Shown here in pieces: positions 47,280 through 55,644 of a stretch of DNA of 64,000 nucleotides (its first letter is position 1; every line of letters begins with the position of its first letter). The stretch is from Agromyces marinus (lineage in GTDB: Bacteria; Actinomycetota; Actinomycetes; Actinomycetales; Microbacteriaceae): contig NZ_CP087879.1 of NCBI RefSeq assembly GCF_021442325.1, forward strand, positions 1,860,001 through 1,924,000, given 5' to 3'. Made by a program: the position numbers and the translations under genes. Under the pieces are notes generated by a model. The model had not been told where the DNA came from, ran no database searches, and saw only the letters and a list, made by a program, of their open reading frames with translations.

Positions 47280-48262
47280 TGCGTTGGAGCACCGAGGACT
47301 GGCACACCGCCGGCGAGCCCTTCAGGATCGTCGACGGCGTCGCGACCGAGGGGCGGACCGTCGCGGAGCGGCGGGTGAACGCGATGACCGGCGAACCCGA
47401 CGTCGTACGGCGCTTCCTCTGCCTGGAGCCCCGCGGGCACGACGACATGTACGGCGGCTTCATCACGCCGCCCGACGACGACGGCGCCGACTTCGGCGTG
47501 CTGTTCTGGCACAAGGACGGCTTCTCCACCGCGTGCGGTCACGGCACGATGGCGCTCGGCGCCTGGGCGGTCGCGAGCGGTCGCATCGCCGCGCCCGACG
47601 ACGGGGAGGCGGTCGTCACGATCGACGTGCCGAGCGGTCGGGTCCAGGCGCGCGTGCTGCGCGAGGCCGGACGCACGACGGCGGTCGTGTTCCGCAACGT
47701 CGCCTCGCGCGTGCTCGCGCGGACGATCCCGCTGTCGACGAGCCGCGGCGACGTGCTCGTCGACCTCGTCTTCGGCGGTGCCGTCTACGCGACGCTGCCG
47801 GCCGCGTCACTCGGGCTCGAGGTCGCCCCGGCGCACACGCCCGAACTGATCCGCCTCGGTCGTGAGATCAAGTGGGCCCTGAACGACCACCCTGCGGCGC
47901 GACTCGACGACGAGCGGCTCTCCGGCGTGTACGGCACGATCCTCTTCGACGGGCTCGGGCGCACCGAGTCGGGCCCGTGGCAGCGCAACGTGACCGTCTT
48001 CGCCGACGGCGAGGTCGACCGCAGCCCGTGCGGTTCGGGCACCGCCTCGCGGGTCGCGCTCCTCGACCGGAGCGGCGAGCTCGCCGACGGCGAGACGCTG
48101 ACGCACGACTCGATCATCGGCACCCGGTTCCTCGCACGCGTCGCCGAGCGCACCGCCGACGGGGTGATCCCCGAGGTGACCGGGCAGGCGTACCGGGTCG
48201 GCCGCTGCGAGTTCGAGCTCGACCCGGCCGACCCGCTCGCCGACGGGTTCAGCCTGCGCTGA
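47279..48262 (+). CDS. Proline racemase family protein (first copy)
   Basis: 327 residues. The two catalytic cysteines are visible in STACGHGTMALG (near residue 84) and VDRSPCGSGTASR (near 253). Cys/Cys is the racemase or hydroxyproline-epimerase type, not the Cys/Thr trans-3-hydroxyproline dehydratase. WHTAGEPFRIV at the start is the family's opening. Either GTG 47276 or ATG 47279 can serve, both behind AGGAGG. Paired with the OCD-type reductase, it may feed D- or L-proline derivatives into the pathway. It ends at a perfect palindromic terminator. Confidence 0.88.
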   Translation: MRWSTEDWHTAGEPFRIVDGVATEGRTVAERRVNAMTGEPDVVRRFLCLEPRGHDDMYGGFITPPDDDGADFGVLFWHKDGFSTACGHGTMALGAWAVASGRIAAPDDGEAVVTIDVPSGRVQARVLREAGRTTAVVFRNVASRVLARTIPLSTSRGDVLVDLVFGGAVYATLPAASLGLEVAPAHTPELIRLGREIKWALNDHPAARLDDERLSGVYGTILFDGLGRTESGPWQRNVTVFADGEVDRSPCGSGTASRVALLDRSGELADGETLTHDSIIGTRFLARVAERTADGVIPEVTGQAYRVGRCEFELDPADPLADGFSLR

Positions 48263-48285
48263 CGGCCGCTGACCGCACGAACGAC

Positions 48286-48329
48286 GGGGGCGGATGCCGC
48301 GGGGCCCGGGCCCCGCGGCATCCGCCCCC
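48286..48329. terminator. Perfect 44-bp palindrome, bidirectional terminator
   Basis: A 22-bp arm (48286-48307) is followed immediately by its exact reverse complement (48308-48329). Each arm carries GGATGCC/GGCATCC. It sits between convergent genes and would terminate both transcripts. Arms starting GGGGG and ending CCCCC give an extremely stable stem. Confidence 0.85.
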
Positions 48330-48340
48330 GCCCGACGTGC

Positions 48341-49834
48341 TCAATGCTCCCCGGTCAGGCTCCCCCAGCCGGCCGAGCGGCCCGCTGCGCTGCGCCGCTG
48401 CGGCACGCCCCACGGGTTGTCGTCGCGCAGCGGCGGCGGCAGGAGCGCCTGCGGTGCGTTCTGGTACGCGACGGCGCGCAGGAACCGGGTGATCGCCGCG
48501 GTCCCGACGCTCGTCGAGTCGTTCGTGGTCGCCGGGTAGGGACCGCCGTGCTGCATCGCGCTCGTGACCGACACGCCGGTCGGCCAGCCGCCGAACAGCA
48601 CGCGGCCGCTCGTCTCGGCGAGCGCCTCGACGAGATCGGCGAATCCGCCGTCGGCGAGCTCGGCGTCGCTCGCGTGCAGCGTCGAGGTGAGGTTGCCGGG
48701 GAACAGCTCGCGCTGCACCTCGGGCAGCCGGCTCGCGTCGTCGTAGCGGACGATGATCGAGAGCGGCCCGAACGACTCCTCGAGGAGCTCGTCGCGATGC
48801 TCGCGCAGCGTCGCGAGGTCGACCTCGACGACGGTCGGCGTCGCGAACCGCTGCTCGGCGTCGTCGACGCGCACGCCGCCCTCCGCGAGCACGGTGACGC
48901 CGGGGGCGCCCAGCACGGCGGCCCGACGCTCCTCGAACGCGCGTCCGATGCCGGGGTTCAGCAGGCGGTGCTCCGCGATCGACGCCGCGGTCTCACCGAC
49001 CGGGCCGAGCGCAACCTCGCGCGGCACGAACAGGAAGCCCGGCTTGGTGCACAGCTGCCCCGCCGAGCCCGCAACCGACGCGAGGAAGCCCCGCAGCAGC
49101 TCGGGGTCCTCCGACACGGCGGCCGCCGTCGCGTACACCGGGTTGACGCTGCCCAGCTCGCCGAAGAACGGGATCGGGCGCGGGCGTGCCGCTGCGATGT
49201 CGGCGAGGAGCCGGCCCACGTGCGTGGACCCGGTGAAGGCGCCAGCGCGGATGCGCTCGTCCTTCAGGAGCGCGACCCCCGCCTCCTGGCCGGCGACGAC
49301 CTGGAACGTGCCCTCGGGCATGCCCGCTCCGGCGAGCGCGGCGGCGACGACCTCGCCGGTGCGGTGCGAGAGGTCGGGGTGCCCCGAGTGCGCCTTCACG
49401 ATGAGGGGACACCCGGCGGCGAGCGCCGCGGCCGAGTCGCCGCCGGCGACCGAGAACGCGAAGGGGAAGTTCGAGGCGGCGAAGTTCAGCACGGGGCCCA
49501 CGGGTTCGAGCACGCGCCGCACATCGGGTCGCGGGCCGATCACGTAGCCGGGGTCGGCGTCGTCGATGCGCGCGTCGAGGTACGCGCCGTCGACGATCGC
49601 CTCGGCGAACAGGCGGAGCTGGTTCGTGGTCCGGCGCACCTCGCCGGTGAGGCGCGCCTCGCCGAGACCGGTCTCGCGCATCGCGATCGCGATGAGTTCG
49701 GCGGCTGCGGCGTCGAGCGCGTCGGCGACGGCGACGAGTGCCGCGGCACGGTCCCGGGGGCGGGTGCCGGCGAAGGGTCGGGCGGCGCTCGCGGCGCGGC
49801 CCGCGACCTCGTCGATGTCGGTTCCGGTCTGCAT
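48341..49834 (-). CDS. Aldehyde dehydrogenase, probable alpha-ketoglutarate semialdehyde dehydrogenase
   Basis: 497 residues, ALDH superfamily. FAASNFPFAFSVAGGDSAAALAAGCPLIVKAH, AFTGSTHVGRLL, FFGELGSVNPV (catalytic Glu) and GSAGQLCTKPGFLFVP (catalytic Cys) match the group oxidising 2-oxoglutarate semialdehyde, the last step of hydroxyproline breakdown. The ATG at 49834 lies 49 bases after the epimerase gene. Its partners upstream (DapA-type deaminase, epimerase) support the assignment. Confidence 0.88.
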   Translation of the reverse strand: MQTGTDIDEVAGRAASAARPFAGTRPRDRAAALVAVADALDAAAAELIAIAMRETGLGEARLTGEVRRTTNQLRLFAEAIVDGAYLDARIDDADPGYVIGPRPDVRRVLEPVGPVLNFAASNFPFAFSVAGGDSAAALAAGCPLIVKAHSGHPDLSHRTGEVVAAALAGAGMPEGTFQVVAGQEAGVALLKDERIRAGAFTGSTHVGRLLADIAAARPRPIPFFGELGSVNPVYATAAAVSEDPELLRGFLASVAGSAGQLCTKPGFLFVPREVALGPVGETAASIAEHRLLNPGIGRAFEERRAAVLGAPGVTVLAEGGVRVDDAEQRFATPTVVEVDLATLREHRDELLEESFGPLSIIVRYDDASRLPEVQRELFPGNLTSTLHASDAELADGGFADLVEALAETSGRVLFGGWPTGVSVTSAMQHGGPYPATTNDSTSVGTAAITRFLRAVAYQNAPQALLPPPLRDDNPWGVPQRRSAAGRSAGWGSLTGEH

Positions 49835-49883
49835 GGGTGGGTCTCCAGGTGGTCGGGTCGGGGTCCGCGCGGGGCGGGAACGG

Positions 49884-50885
49884 TCAGAAGACGAAGCCCT
49901 CGGGGAACGGGTCGTCGTCCTCGAGCAGGTACTGGCCGTGGCCGGTCACCCACGCGCGGCCCGTGATCGTGGGCACGACGGCGGGGATGCCGCCGACCTC
50001 GGTCTCGCGGACGAGCCGCCCGGTGAAGGCGGTGCCGATGAACGACTCGTTGACGAACTCGGTGTCGAGCGCGAGCTCGCCGCGGGCGTGCAGCTCGGCC
50101 ATGCGGGCGCTCGTGCCCGTACCGCACGGCGAGCGGTCGAACCAGCCGGGATGGATCGCCATCGCGTGCCTGGACCGGACCGCGTCGGAGCCGGGCGCGA
50201 TGAACTCGACGTGGTGCACGTGGTTCGCTCCGGCGATGAGCGGATGGCGCGGCGGGTGCTGGTCGTTGACGGCGTCCATGATCGCGAGGCCGGCGCGGAT
50301 GATGTCGTCCTTGCGGGAGCGGTCGAAGGGCAGCCCCACGTCGTCGAGCTCGACGAGGGCGTAGAAGTTGCCGCCGAACGCGATCGAGTACGGGATGTCG
50401 CCGTAGCCGGGCACCTCGATCCGCGCGTCCAGCCGTTCGACGAAGCTCTCGACGTTCTCGATCGTGACGTTCACGGCTCGGCCGTCCTCGACCGCGACCC
50501 GTGCGATCACGAGGCCGGCGGGAACGTCGAGCCGGATCTCGGTGACGGGCTCGGTCACCTCGACCATGCCGGTCTCGACGAGCACGGTCGCGACGCCGAT
50601 GGTGCCATGCCCGCACATCGGCAGGAAGCCGCTCGCCTCGATGAACACGACCCCCCAGTCGGCGTCGTCGCGTGCGGGCGGCTGCAGGAGCGCTCCGGAC
50701 ATCGACGCGTGGCCGCGGGGCTCGTTCATGAGCAGGCCCCGCAGGCCGTCGAGGTGCTCGATGGCGTGCAGCCGGCGTTCGTTCATGGTCGCGCCGGGGA
50801 TCCGGCCGACGCCACCCGTGACGACGCGGGTCGGCATGCCCTCGGTGTGGGAGTCGACGGCCGTGATCACCCGGCGCGCGCGCAT
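49884..50885 (-). CDS. 4-Hydroxyproline epimerase (proline racemase family, second copy)
   Basis: 333 residues. DSHTEGMPTRVVTGGV, FLPMCGHGTIGVATVLVE (first Cys) and WFDRSPCGTGTSARMAELHARG (second Cys) are the 4-hydroxyproline epimerase pattern. Converts trans-4-hydroxy-L-proline to cis-4-hydroxy-D-proline, the substrate of the oxidase encoded upstream. ATG at 50885 overlaps the dapA-type stop by one base. Only distantly similar to the copy at 47279. Confidence 0.92.
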   Translation of the reverse strand: MRARRVITAVDSHTEGMPTRVVTGGVGRIPGATMNERRLHAIEHLDGLRGLLMNEPRGHASMSGALLQPPARDDADWGVVFIEASGFLPMCGHGTIGVATVLVETGMVEVTEPVTEIRLDVPAGLVIARVAVEDGRAVNVTIENVESFVERLDARIEVPGYGDIPYSIAFGGNFYALVELDDVGLPFDRSRKDDIIRAGLAIMDAVNDQHPPRHPLIAGANHVHHVEFIAPGSDAVRSRHAMAIHPGWFDRSPCGTGTSARMAELHARGELALDTEFVNESFIGTAFTGRLVRETEVGGIPAVVPTITGRAWVTGHGQYLLEDDDPFPEGFVF

Positions 50886-51817
50886 CAGGCGAGCACCGCC
50901 TTCCGGGCCGCGAGCGCGGCGAGCGCGCGTTCGGTGTCGGCCGTGACCTGCGCGTGCTGCTCGGGCGAGAGCGGTCCGCGGGGCGGGCGGGTCGGGCCGC
51001 CGTAGGAGTTGCCGCAGATGTCCATCGAGAGCTTGATGGCCTGCACGAACTCGGTGCGCGAGTCCCAGCGGAAGACCGCGACGAGCTGCTCGTAGAGCGC
51101 CTTCGCCTCGTGCCATTCGCCCCGCACGCAGAGGTCGTAGAGCTCGACCGCTTCGCGCGGGAAGGCGTTCGGGTAGCCGGCGAACCAGCCGACGGCGCCG
51201 TTGACCAGGAGTTCGAAGAGCACGTCGTCGGCACCGGCGATGATGTCGATGTCGCAGAGCTCCTTGATCTCGTAGACGCGGCGGACGTCGCCGGAGAATT
51301 CCTTGATCGCGACGACCTCGGGGATCTCGGCGAGCTTCGCGACGAGCGAGGGCACGAGGTCGACCTTCGTGTCGAAGGGGTTGTTGTAGGCCATGATCGG
51401 CAGTCCGACCTTCGCGACCTCCTGGTAGTGCGCGATGACCTCGGCCTCGTTGGCGCGGTAGAGCGTCGGCGGCAGCAGGAGCACGCCGTCGGCGCCGTCC
51501 TCCTGGGAGATCTCGGCCCACGTGCGTGCCTGGTGGCTTCCGACGCCGTGCACGCCGGCGACGACGATCCCGCGCCCGGCGACGGCGTCGACGGCGACCT
51601 GGGTCACCTTGCGGCGCTCGTCGTCGGTGAGCGAGGAGTACTCGCCGAGCGAGCCGTTGGGGCCGACGCCGCGGCATCCGTTCGACATGAGGAAGTCGAC
51701 GTGCTCGCCGAACCTGTCGTAGTCGACGGCGAGCCCGGCGGGGGCCGAGTCGTCTTCGCGGAAGGCCAGGGTGGTGGCGACGACGACACCGCCGAGGTCC
51801 ATGGTCTGGGTGGTCAT
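50885..51817 (-). CDS. DapA family lyase, probable pyrroline-4-hydroxy-2-carboxylate deaminase
   Basis: 310 residues. DHDPS/NAL superfamily: VGPNGSLGEYSSLTDDERRKV, LPIMAYNNPFDTK (Tyr) and VVAIKEFSGDVRRVYE (Schiff-base Lys). In this gene context it should deaminate delta-1-pyrroline-4-hydroxy-2-carboxylate to 2-oxoglutarate semialdehyde, rather than make lysine precursors. ATG at 51817 with a weak site; ATG at 51802 (MDLGG) is an alternative. Its promoter lies at the end of the upstream oxidase gene. Confidence 0.88.
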   Translation of the reverse strand: MTTQTMDLGGVVVATTLAFREDDSAPAGLAVDYDRFGEHVDFLMSNGCRGVGPNGSLGEYSSLTDDERRKVTQVAVDAVAGRGIVVAGVHGVGSHQARTWAEISQEDGADGVLLLPPTLYRANEAEVIAHYQEVAKVGLPIMAYNNPFDTKVDLVPSLVAKLAEIPEVVAIKEFSGDVRRVYEIKELCDIDIIAGADDVLFELLVNGAVGWFAGYPNAFPREAVELYDLCVRGEWHEAKALYEQLVAVFRWDSRTEFVQAIKLSMDICGNSYGGPTRPPRGPLSPEQHAQVTADTERALAALAARKAVLA

Positions 51818-51915
51818 CTGCTGTCCATTCTGTCGTTCGCCGTTCGGTGTGCGAAGTGCGGATGTCTCGGGCGGGCGGTGTCGGCGACCGCCGACGTGCA
51901 CCGGTTCCGAGTAAT

Positions 51916-51935
51916 ATATCACGCACTACATCGGT
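51916..51935 (-). promoter_or_regulatory. Operator-like motif and promoter region of the dapA-type unit
   Basis: Minus strand ATGTAGTGCGTGATAT (51931-51916) matches 11 of 16 bases of the motif at 54805-54790. A good -10, TATATT, overlaps it (51918-51913). The element overlaps the stop codon of the upstream oxidase gene, so the dapA unit can be transcribed separately. Confidence 0.5.
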
Positions 51936-53305
51936 GGAGAAGTCTCGCACGCAGCGAGCTCGCCGATGCGCAGCGACGAGAGCACGGGGCGGCGGTCGAG
52001 CCCGAGGGGCCGCCCCACGAGGTCCTCGACGCTCCGGCCGCACGTGCGGCCCTGGCACGCCCCCAGTCCCGCCCGGGTCGCGAGGCGGAAGCCGCGGCTC
52101 GAGCTCGTGTCCACCGCGGCGACGCCGCGCTCCGAGAACGCCTCGATCCGGGCGCGCGTCACCGATTCGCAGCGGCAGACGATCGTGTCGTCGTCGAGCC
52201 ACGCGGTCCAGCCGGGTCGGATCTCGTGCGTCGCCAGTCGCTCGGCGAAGGCGTGCATGCGGCGACGTGCCCGGAGCGGGCCGCGCATCCGTTCGTCGTC
52301 GAGGGCGCCGCCGGCCGCGACGAAGCCCGCGACCGCGCCTTCCGCGAGCGCGGCATCGGCGCCCGCGATCCCGGTGACCTCGCCGGCCGCGAAGACGCCG
52401 TCGGTGCTCGTCGCCTGCCGCTCGTCGACCGTGACGAAGCGCGCCGCGCTGATCGCGCAGCCCGCCTGGATCGCAGCTTCGAGCCTGGGCGTGAACCCGT
52501 GCCCCAGGGCGACCGCGTCGCACTCGACCGTGCGCTCGGTGCCCTGGATCGGGCGCCAGTCGCGGTCGATGCGCTGCACGGTGACGGCCTCGACGGCGCG
52601 GTCGCCGTGGATGCGGGTGACGGCCTGCCCAAAGCGGTACGGGGTGCGGTGGCGGGCGAGCGAGGCGAGGTACTCCCCCAGTTCGCTCGCCTTGCCTGCG
52701 GCGCCGGCGAGCTGCCACGGCGCCCGGCCCCAGCCGCGGGCGAGCGCCCCGGCCGCGCAGGCCTCGACGACCTCGGCGACCTCGCCGCCCACGTGGGCGA
52801 GGCTCGCCGCGACGGGAAGCAGGAACGGACCGGCACCCGCGACGACGGTGCGCCGCCCGAGCGCGATGCCGTCGCGCTTCGCGAGCGCCTGGGCCGCCCC
52901 GGCCGTGGTCACGCCCGGCAGGGTCCACCCGGGCACCGGAAGCGCCCGGTCGTGCGCCCCGGTCGCGATGACGAGCGCATCGGCATCGATCGTGAGCGCG
53001 GTACGCGCTGCGGCGTCGGCGGGCCCCGCGAGCGCGTGCACGCGCAACCCGCCCTCGGTCTCGATGCGCCAGACGCTCGTGCTGCGGTGCACCCTCGCCC
53101 GCTCGAGCACGGCCCTCAGCCGCTCGAACCGCGACCACTGGTGCTGCAGTCGAGGATCGGTCAGCGCGTCGTGGTGCCGCCAGAACTGGCCGCCCGGGCG
53201 CTCCCCCTCGTCGAGCACGCAGACCTCGGCCCCGTGCGCGAGCGCCGCCTGGGCGGCCGCGAGCCCGGCGGGCCCTGCCCCGATGACGACGACGCGGCGG
53301 CTCAT
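51926..53305 (-). CDS. FAD/NAD(P)-dependent oxidoreductase subunit with BFD domain (D-hydroxyproline dehydrogenase, alpha-like)
   Basis: 459 residues. VVVIGAGPAGLAAAQAAL (FAD), LVIATGAHDRALPVPGWTLPGV, RTVVAGAGPFLLPVAASLAHVGG (second dinucleotide fold), and a C-terminal cluster TIVCRCESVTRARIE to GACQGRTCGR. This is the HcnB/OoxA-like architecture found in multi-subunit D-amino-acid or D-hydroxyproline dehydrogenases. ATG at 53305 shares ATGA with the 2Fe-2S gene. Expected to oxidise cis-4-hydroxy-D-proline together with the two small partners. Confidence 0.9.
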   Translation of the reverse strand: MSRRVVVIGAGPAGLAAAQAALAHGAEVCVLDEGERPGGQFWRHHDALTDPRLQHQWSRFERLRAVLERARVHRSTSVWRIETEGGLRVHALAGPADAAARTALTIDADALVIATGAHDRALPVPGWTLPGVTTAGAAQALAKRDGIALGRRTVVAGAGPFLLPVAASLAHVGGEVAEVVEACAAGALARGWGRAPWQLAGAAGKASELGEYLASLARHRTPYRFGQAVTRIHGDRAVEAVTVQRIDRDWRPIQGTERTVECDAVALGHGFTPRLEAAIQAGCAISAARFVTVDERQATSTDGVFAAGEVTGIAGADAALAEGAVAGFVAAGGALDDERMRGPLRARRRMHAFAERLATHEIRPGWTAWLDDDTIVCRCESVTRARIEAFSERGVAAVDTSSSRGFRLATRAGLGACQGRTCGRSVEDLVGRPLGLDRRPVLSSLRIGELAACETSPPM

Positions 53306-53559
53306 CGCGCTTCCCGGGCGATCTCGTCGCCGTCGACGGCCGTGCGCTGACAGGCACGCACGCTCTCGACGCCGTTGACCGTGACGACGCAGTCCTGGCA
53401 GACGCCGATGCCGCAGAACACGCCGCGCTCGGCGCCGTCGGCCGTGCGCCAGCTGCGGTGCCCTGCGGCGATGAGCACGCCGGCGATGGTCTGCCCCTCG
53501 CGGCCGGAGAGCTCCTCGCCCTCGAAGCTGATGCGGACGTCGTCGATGGGGGCGCTCAC
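53302..53559 (-). CDS. 2Fe-2S ferredoxin-like subunit of the oxidase
   Basis: 85 residues, HcnA/OoxC-like. The plant-type ferredoxin cluster is VFCGIGVCQDC plus a downstream RACQ cysteine. VRISFEGEELSGREGQTIAGVLIAAGHRSWR is the usual start (quoted in parts). Overlaps both neighbours by four bases, so the three subunits are made together. Confidence 0.93.
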   Translation of the reverse strand: MSAPIDDVRISFEGEELSGREGQTIAGVLIAAGHRSWRTADGAERGVFCGIGVCQDCVVTVNGVESVRACQRTAVDGDEIAREAR

Positions 53560-54737
53560 GCGGCCTCCTCTCGCAGGGCCGCACGGGTCGGCAGGAACGG
53601 GGTGGGGTCGAGCGGCGCAGGCGTGCCGAGCACCGCGTGCGCGACGAGTTCGCCGGTCGTCGGGGCGAGCCCGATTCCGGCGCCCTCGTGGCCGGCCGCG
53701 TGGAAGAGCCCGTCGATCCCGCCGTCGGCGCCGATCGCGGGCAGGTGGTCGGGCGCGTACGGGCGGAACCCGTGGTAGCTGCGCAGGACCATGGTGTCGG
53801 CGAGGAACGGGAAGAGCCGGGTGGCCTTCGCGGCGATCCCGGCGAGCGCGGGCAGGGCGAGCGCGTCGGAGAACCCGACCCGTTCACGACTCGAACCGAT
53901 GAGCACGGTGCCCGCGGGCGTCGACTCGACGACGGTCGACGTCTGCAGCGCGGCATCCGCGGAACCCACGGCACCGACGTAGTCGGCGTCGTAGACCTTG
54001 TGGAACACGCGCTGCGGCATCGGCACCGTGACGAGGATCATGCCACGGCGGGGCCGGATGTCGAGGCGGGTACCGAGCAGGGCGGCGACCTCGCCGGCCC
54101 AGGGGCCCGCGCAGTTCACGACCGCGTCGGCCTCGATCGGCCCGGCGTTCGTCTCGATGCCGACGATGCGGCCCGAGGCGCCGCCCGAGCGGCCCCGCGC
54201 GTACCGCGCCCCCGTCACCTCGGCGATGCGCAGCTGCGCCCCGAGGCGCACCGCCCGCGCGAGCATCGCCTGCGTCGCGAGGCTCGGCTGCACCTGCGCG
54301 TCGTCGGGGTAGTGGATGCCGCTGCCGATCTCGTGCGACAGGTGCGGCTCGAGGGAGCGCAGCTCCGGGGCATCCAGCTCGACGGCGCGGATGCCGATGC
54401 CGCGCTGGGTTCCGGCGAAGTCGGCGAGCGCACCCTCGCCGCCGGGGAAGGCGACGACGATGCCGCCCTTCGCCTCGAACTCGGTGGCCGGCCGGCCCGG
54501 CCCGCGCTCGTCGTCGAGGCGTTCGGCGAGCGACCGCCAGGCGCGGTTGGCGACGATCGCGAGCTCGGCCTCGGCGCCCGGCCCCTTGTCGGAGACGAGG
54601 ATGTTGCCCTCGCAGCGGCTCGACGTCTCGCCGGCGACGCCGACCCGGTCGACGACGACGACCTCGGCTCCCGCCTCGGCGAGCGCGAGGGCGCTGGCCG
54701 CCCCGACGGCGCCCGCGCCGATCACGATGACGCGCAC
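53556..54737 (-). CDS. FAD-dependent oxidoreductase (DadA/D-amino acid oxidase type, beta-like subunit)
   Basis: 393 residues. GTG at 54737 behind GGAGG gives VRVIVIGAGAVGAASALALAEAGAEVVVVD, the FAD fold of the DAO family. GILVSDKGPGAEAEL-type segment (NILVSDKGPGAEAELA), VVNCAGPWAGEVAALLG, RPRRGMILVTVPMP and GHEGAGIGLAPTTGELVAHAV follow. It is the amine-oxidising subunit of the three-gene unit. The longer reading to 54791 was rejected because it lacks a site and covers the operator. Confidence 0.9.
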   Translation of the reverse strand: MRVIVIGAGAVGAASALALAEAGAEVVVVDRVGVAGETSSRCEGNILVSDKGPGAEAELAIVANRAWRSLAERLDDERGPGRPATEFEAKGGIVVAFPGGEGALADFAGTQRGIGIRAVELDAPELRSLEPHLSHEIGSGIHYPDDAQVQPSLATQAMLARAVRLGAQLRIAEVTGARYARGRSGGASGRIVGIETNAGPIEADAVVNCAGPWAGEVAALLGTRLDIRPRRGMILVTVPMPQRVFHKVYDADYVGAVGSADAALQTSTVVESTPAGTVLIGSSRERVGFSDALALPALAGIAAKATRLFPFLADTMVLRSYHGFRPYAPDHLPAIGADGGIDGLFHAAGHEGAGIGLAPTTGELVAHAVLGTPAPLDPTPFLPTRAALREEAA

Positions 54738-54789
54738 GGCGCCTCCACTTCGTCGTGTTCCAGTGGTCTGCCGTGCAGAACCAAAGCAC

Positions 54790-54809
54790 ATGTCACGTGT
54801 GACATTTTA
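54790..54809 (-). promoter_or_regulatory. Perfect inverted-repeat operator overlapping the -10 of the oxidase operon
   Basis: ATGTCAC-GT-GTGACAT (plus strand 54790-54805) is a perfect 7-bp inverted repeat. On the minus strand TAAAAT (54809-54804) is the -10, its last two bases being the first two of the motif. Binding would cover the start of transcription. The adjacent FadR-type GntR regulator is the obvious candidate. Confidence 0.7.
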
Positions 54810-54829
54810 CTCTACGACGACGAACGGGG

Positions 54830-55495
54830 TCAGCCCTCGTCCTGGCCGCTCCAGATCCCGGCCACATGGCCGACGTGCCGCCGCATCAGCGCCTCGGCGG
54901 CCGGGCCGTCACCCTCGACGAGCAGGCGCACGAGCTCGGCGTGCTCCAGCGACGAGGCGACGAGCGCGTCGCTCTCGGCCAGGTTCACGAGCCCGACGAG
55001 CCGCGTCTGCTGCCGCAGCTCGCTCACCAGTCGCACGAGATGCCGGTTGCCGGTGAGCTCGAGCAGGGTCAGGTGGAACGCCGTGTCGGCCTCGAGGTAC
55101 GCCTCGAAGCGGCCCTCGCGACCGGCGGCGACGATCTCGGCAGCGAGCTCGTCGAGGCGGGCCACGGTCTCGGCCGGGACATGGCCGGCGAGCCTGCGCA
55201 GCGGCGGCGCCTCGAGCAGGGCGCGGACCTCGCCGAGCTCGCGCAGTTCGTCGAGCGAGATCTCGGTCACCCGGAATCCGCGGTTCCGGATCGGGCTCAG
55301 GAACCCCCGACGAGCGAGGTTCAGCATCGCCTCGCGCACGGGCGTCGCGCTCACGCCGAACTCGCTCGCCAGGGTCGGCACCGTGAGCACGGTGCCCGGC
55401 GCGAACTCGCCGGCCACGATCCGCGACGAGAGCGTGCGTTCGACCTGTTCGCGCAGGCTCTGCACCTCGGGCAGGCGCATGGGCTCGAGCGTCAC
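54830..55495 (-). CDS. GntR family regulator, FCD (FadR) subfamily
   Basis: 221 residues. N-terminal winged helix (VERTLSSRIVAGEFAPGTVLTVPTLASEFGVSATPVREAMLNLARRGFLSP, cited for the PVREA helix) and an all-helical FCD effector domain with the metal-binding pattern EADTAFHLTLLELTGN...HAELVRLL...RRHVGHV (Asp/His/His). GTG at 55495 has an AAAGG upstream; ATG at 55480 is an alternative. Located directly upstream of the oxidase operon; predicted local regulator with hydroxyproline-derived ligand. Confidence 0.92.
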   Translation of the reverse strand: MTLEPMRLPEVQSLREQVERTLSSRIVAGEFAPGTVLTVPTLASEFGVSATPVREAMLNLARRGFLSPIRNRGFRVTEISLDELRELGEVRALLEAPPLRRLAGHVPAETVARLDELAAEIVAAGREGRFEAYLEADTAFHLTLLELTGNRHLVRLVSELRQQTRLVGLVNLAESDALVASSLEHAELVRLLVEGDGPAAEALMRRHVGHVAGIWSGQDEG

Positions 55496-55514
55496 GGAGT
55501 GCCGGCCTTTCGAG

Positions 55515-55534
55515 GTGTCATGCGGCACATCGTA
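55515..55534 (-). promoter_or_regulatory. Operator-like motif overlapping the gntR -10
   Basis: Minus strand: TACGAT (55534-55529) followed, with a 2-base overlap, by ATGTGCCGCATGACAC (55530-55515). The same -10/motif overlap as at 54790 suggests autoregulation. Confidence 0.55.
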
Positions 55535-55644
55535 CTCGGTCGTCCCGACCCGTCGGGTGCGGCGCGCACGAGACGCTCCCCCGTGCTCGTGGGAGGATTT
55601 GCTCACACGCCGCACGCGCGGCGAACGGGGACGGGGGGTCGCCA

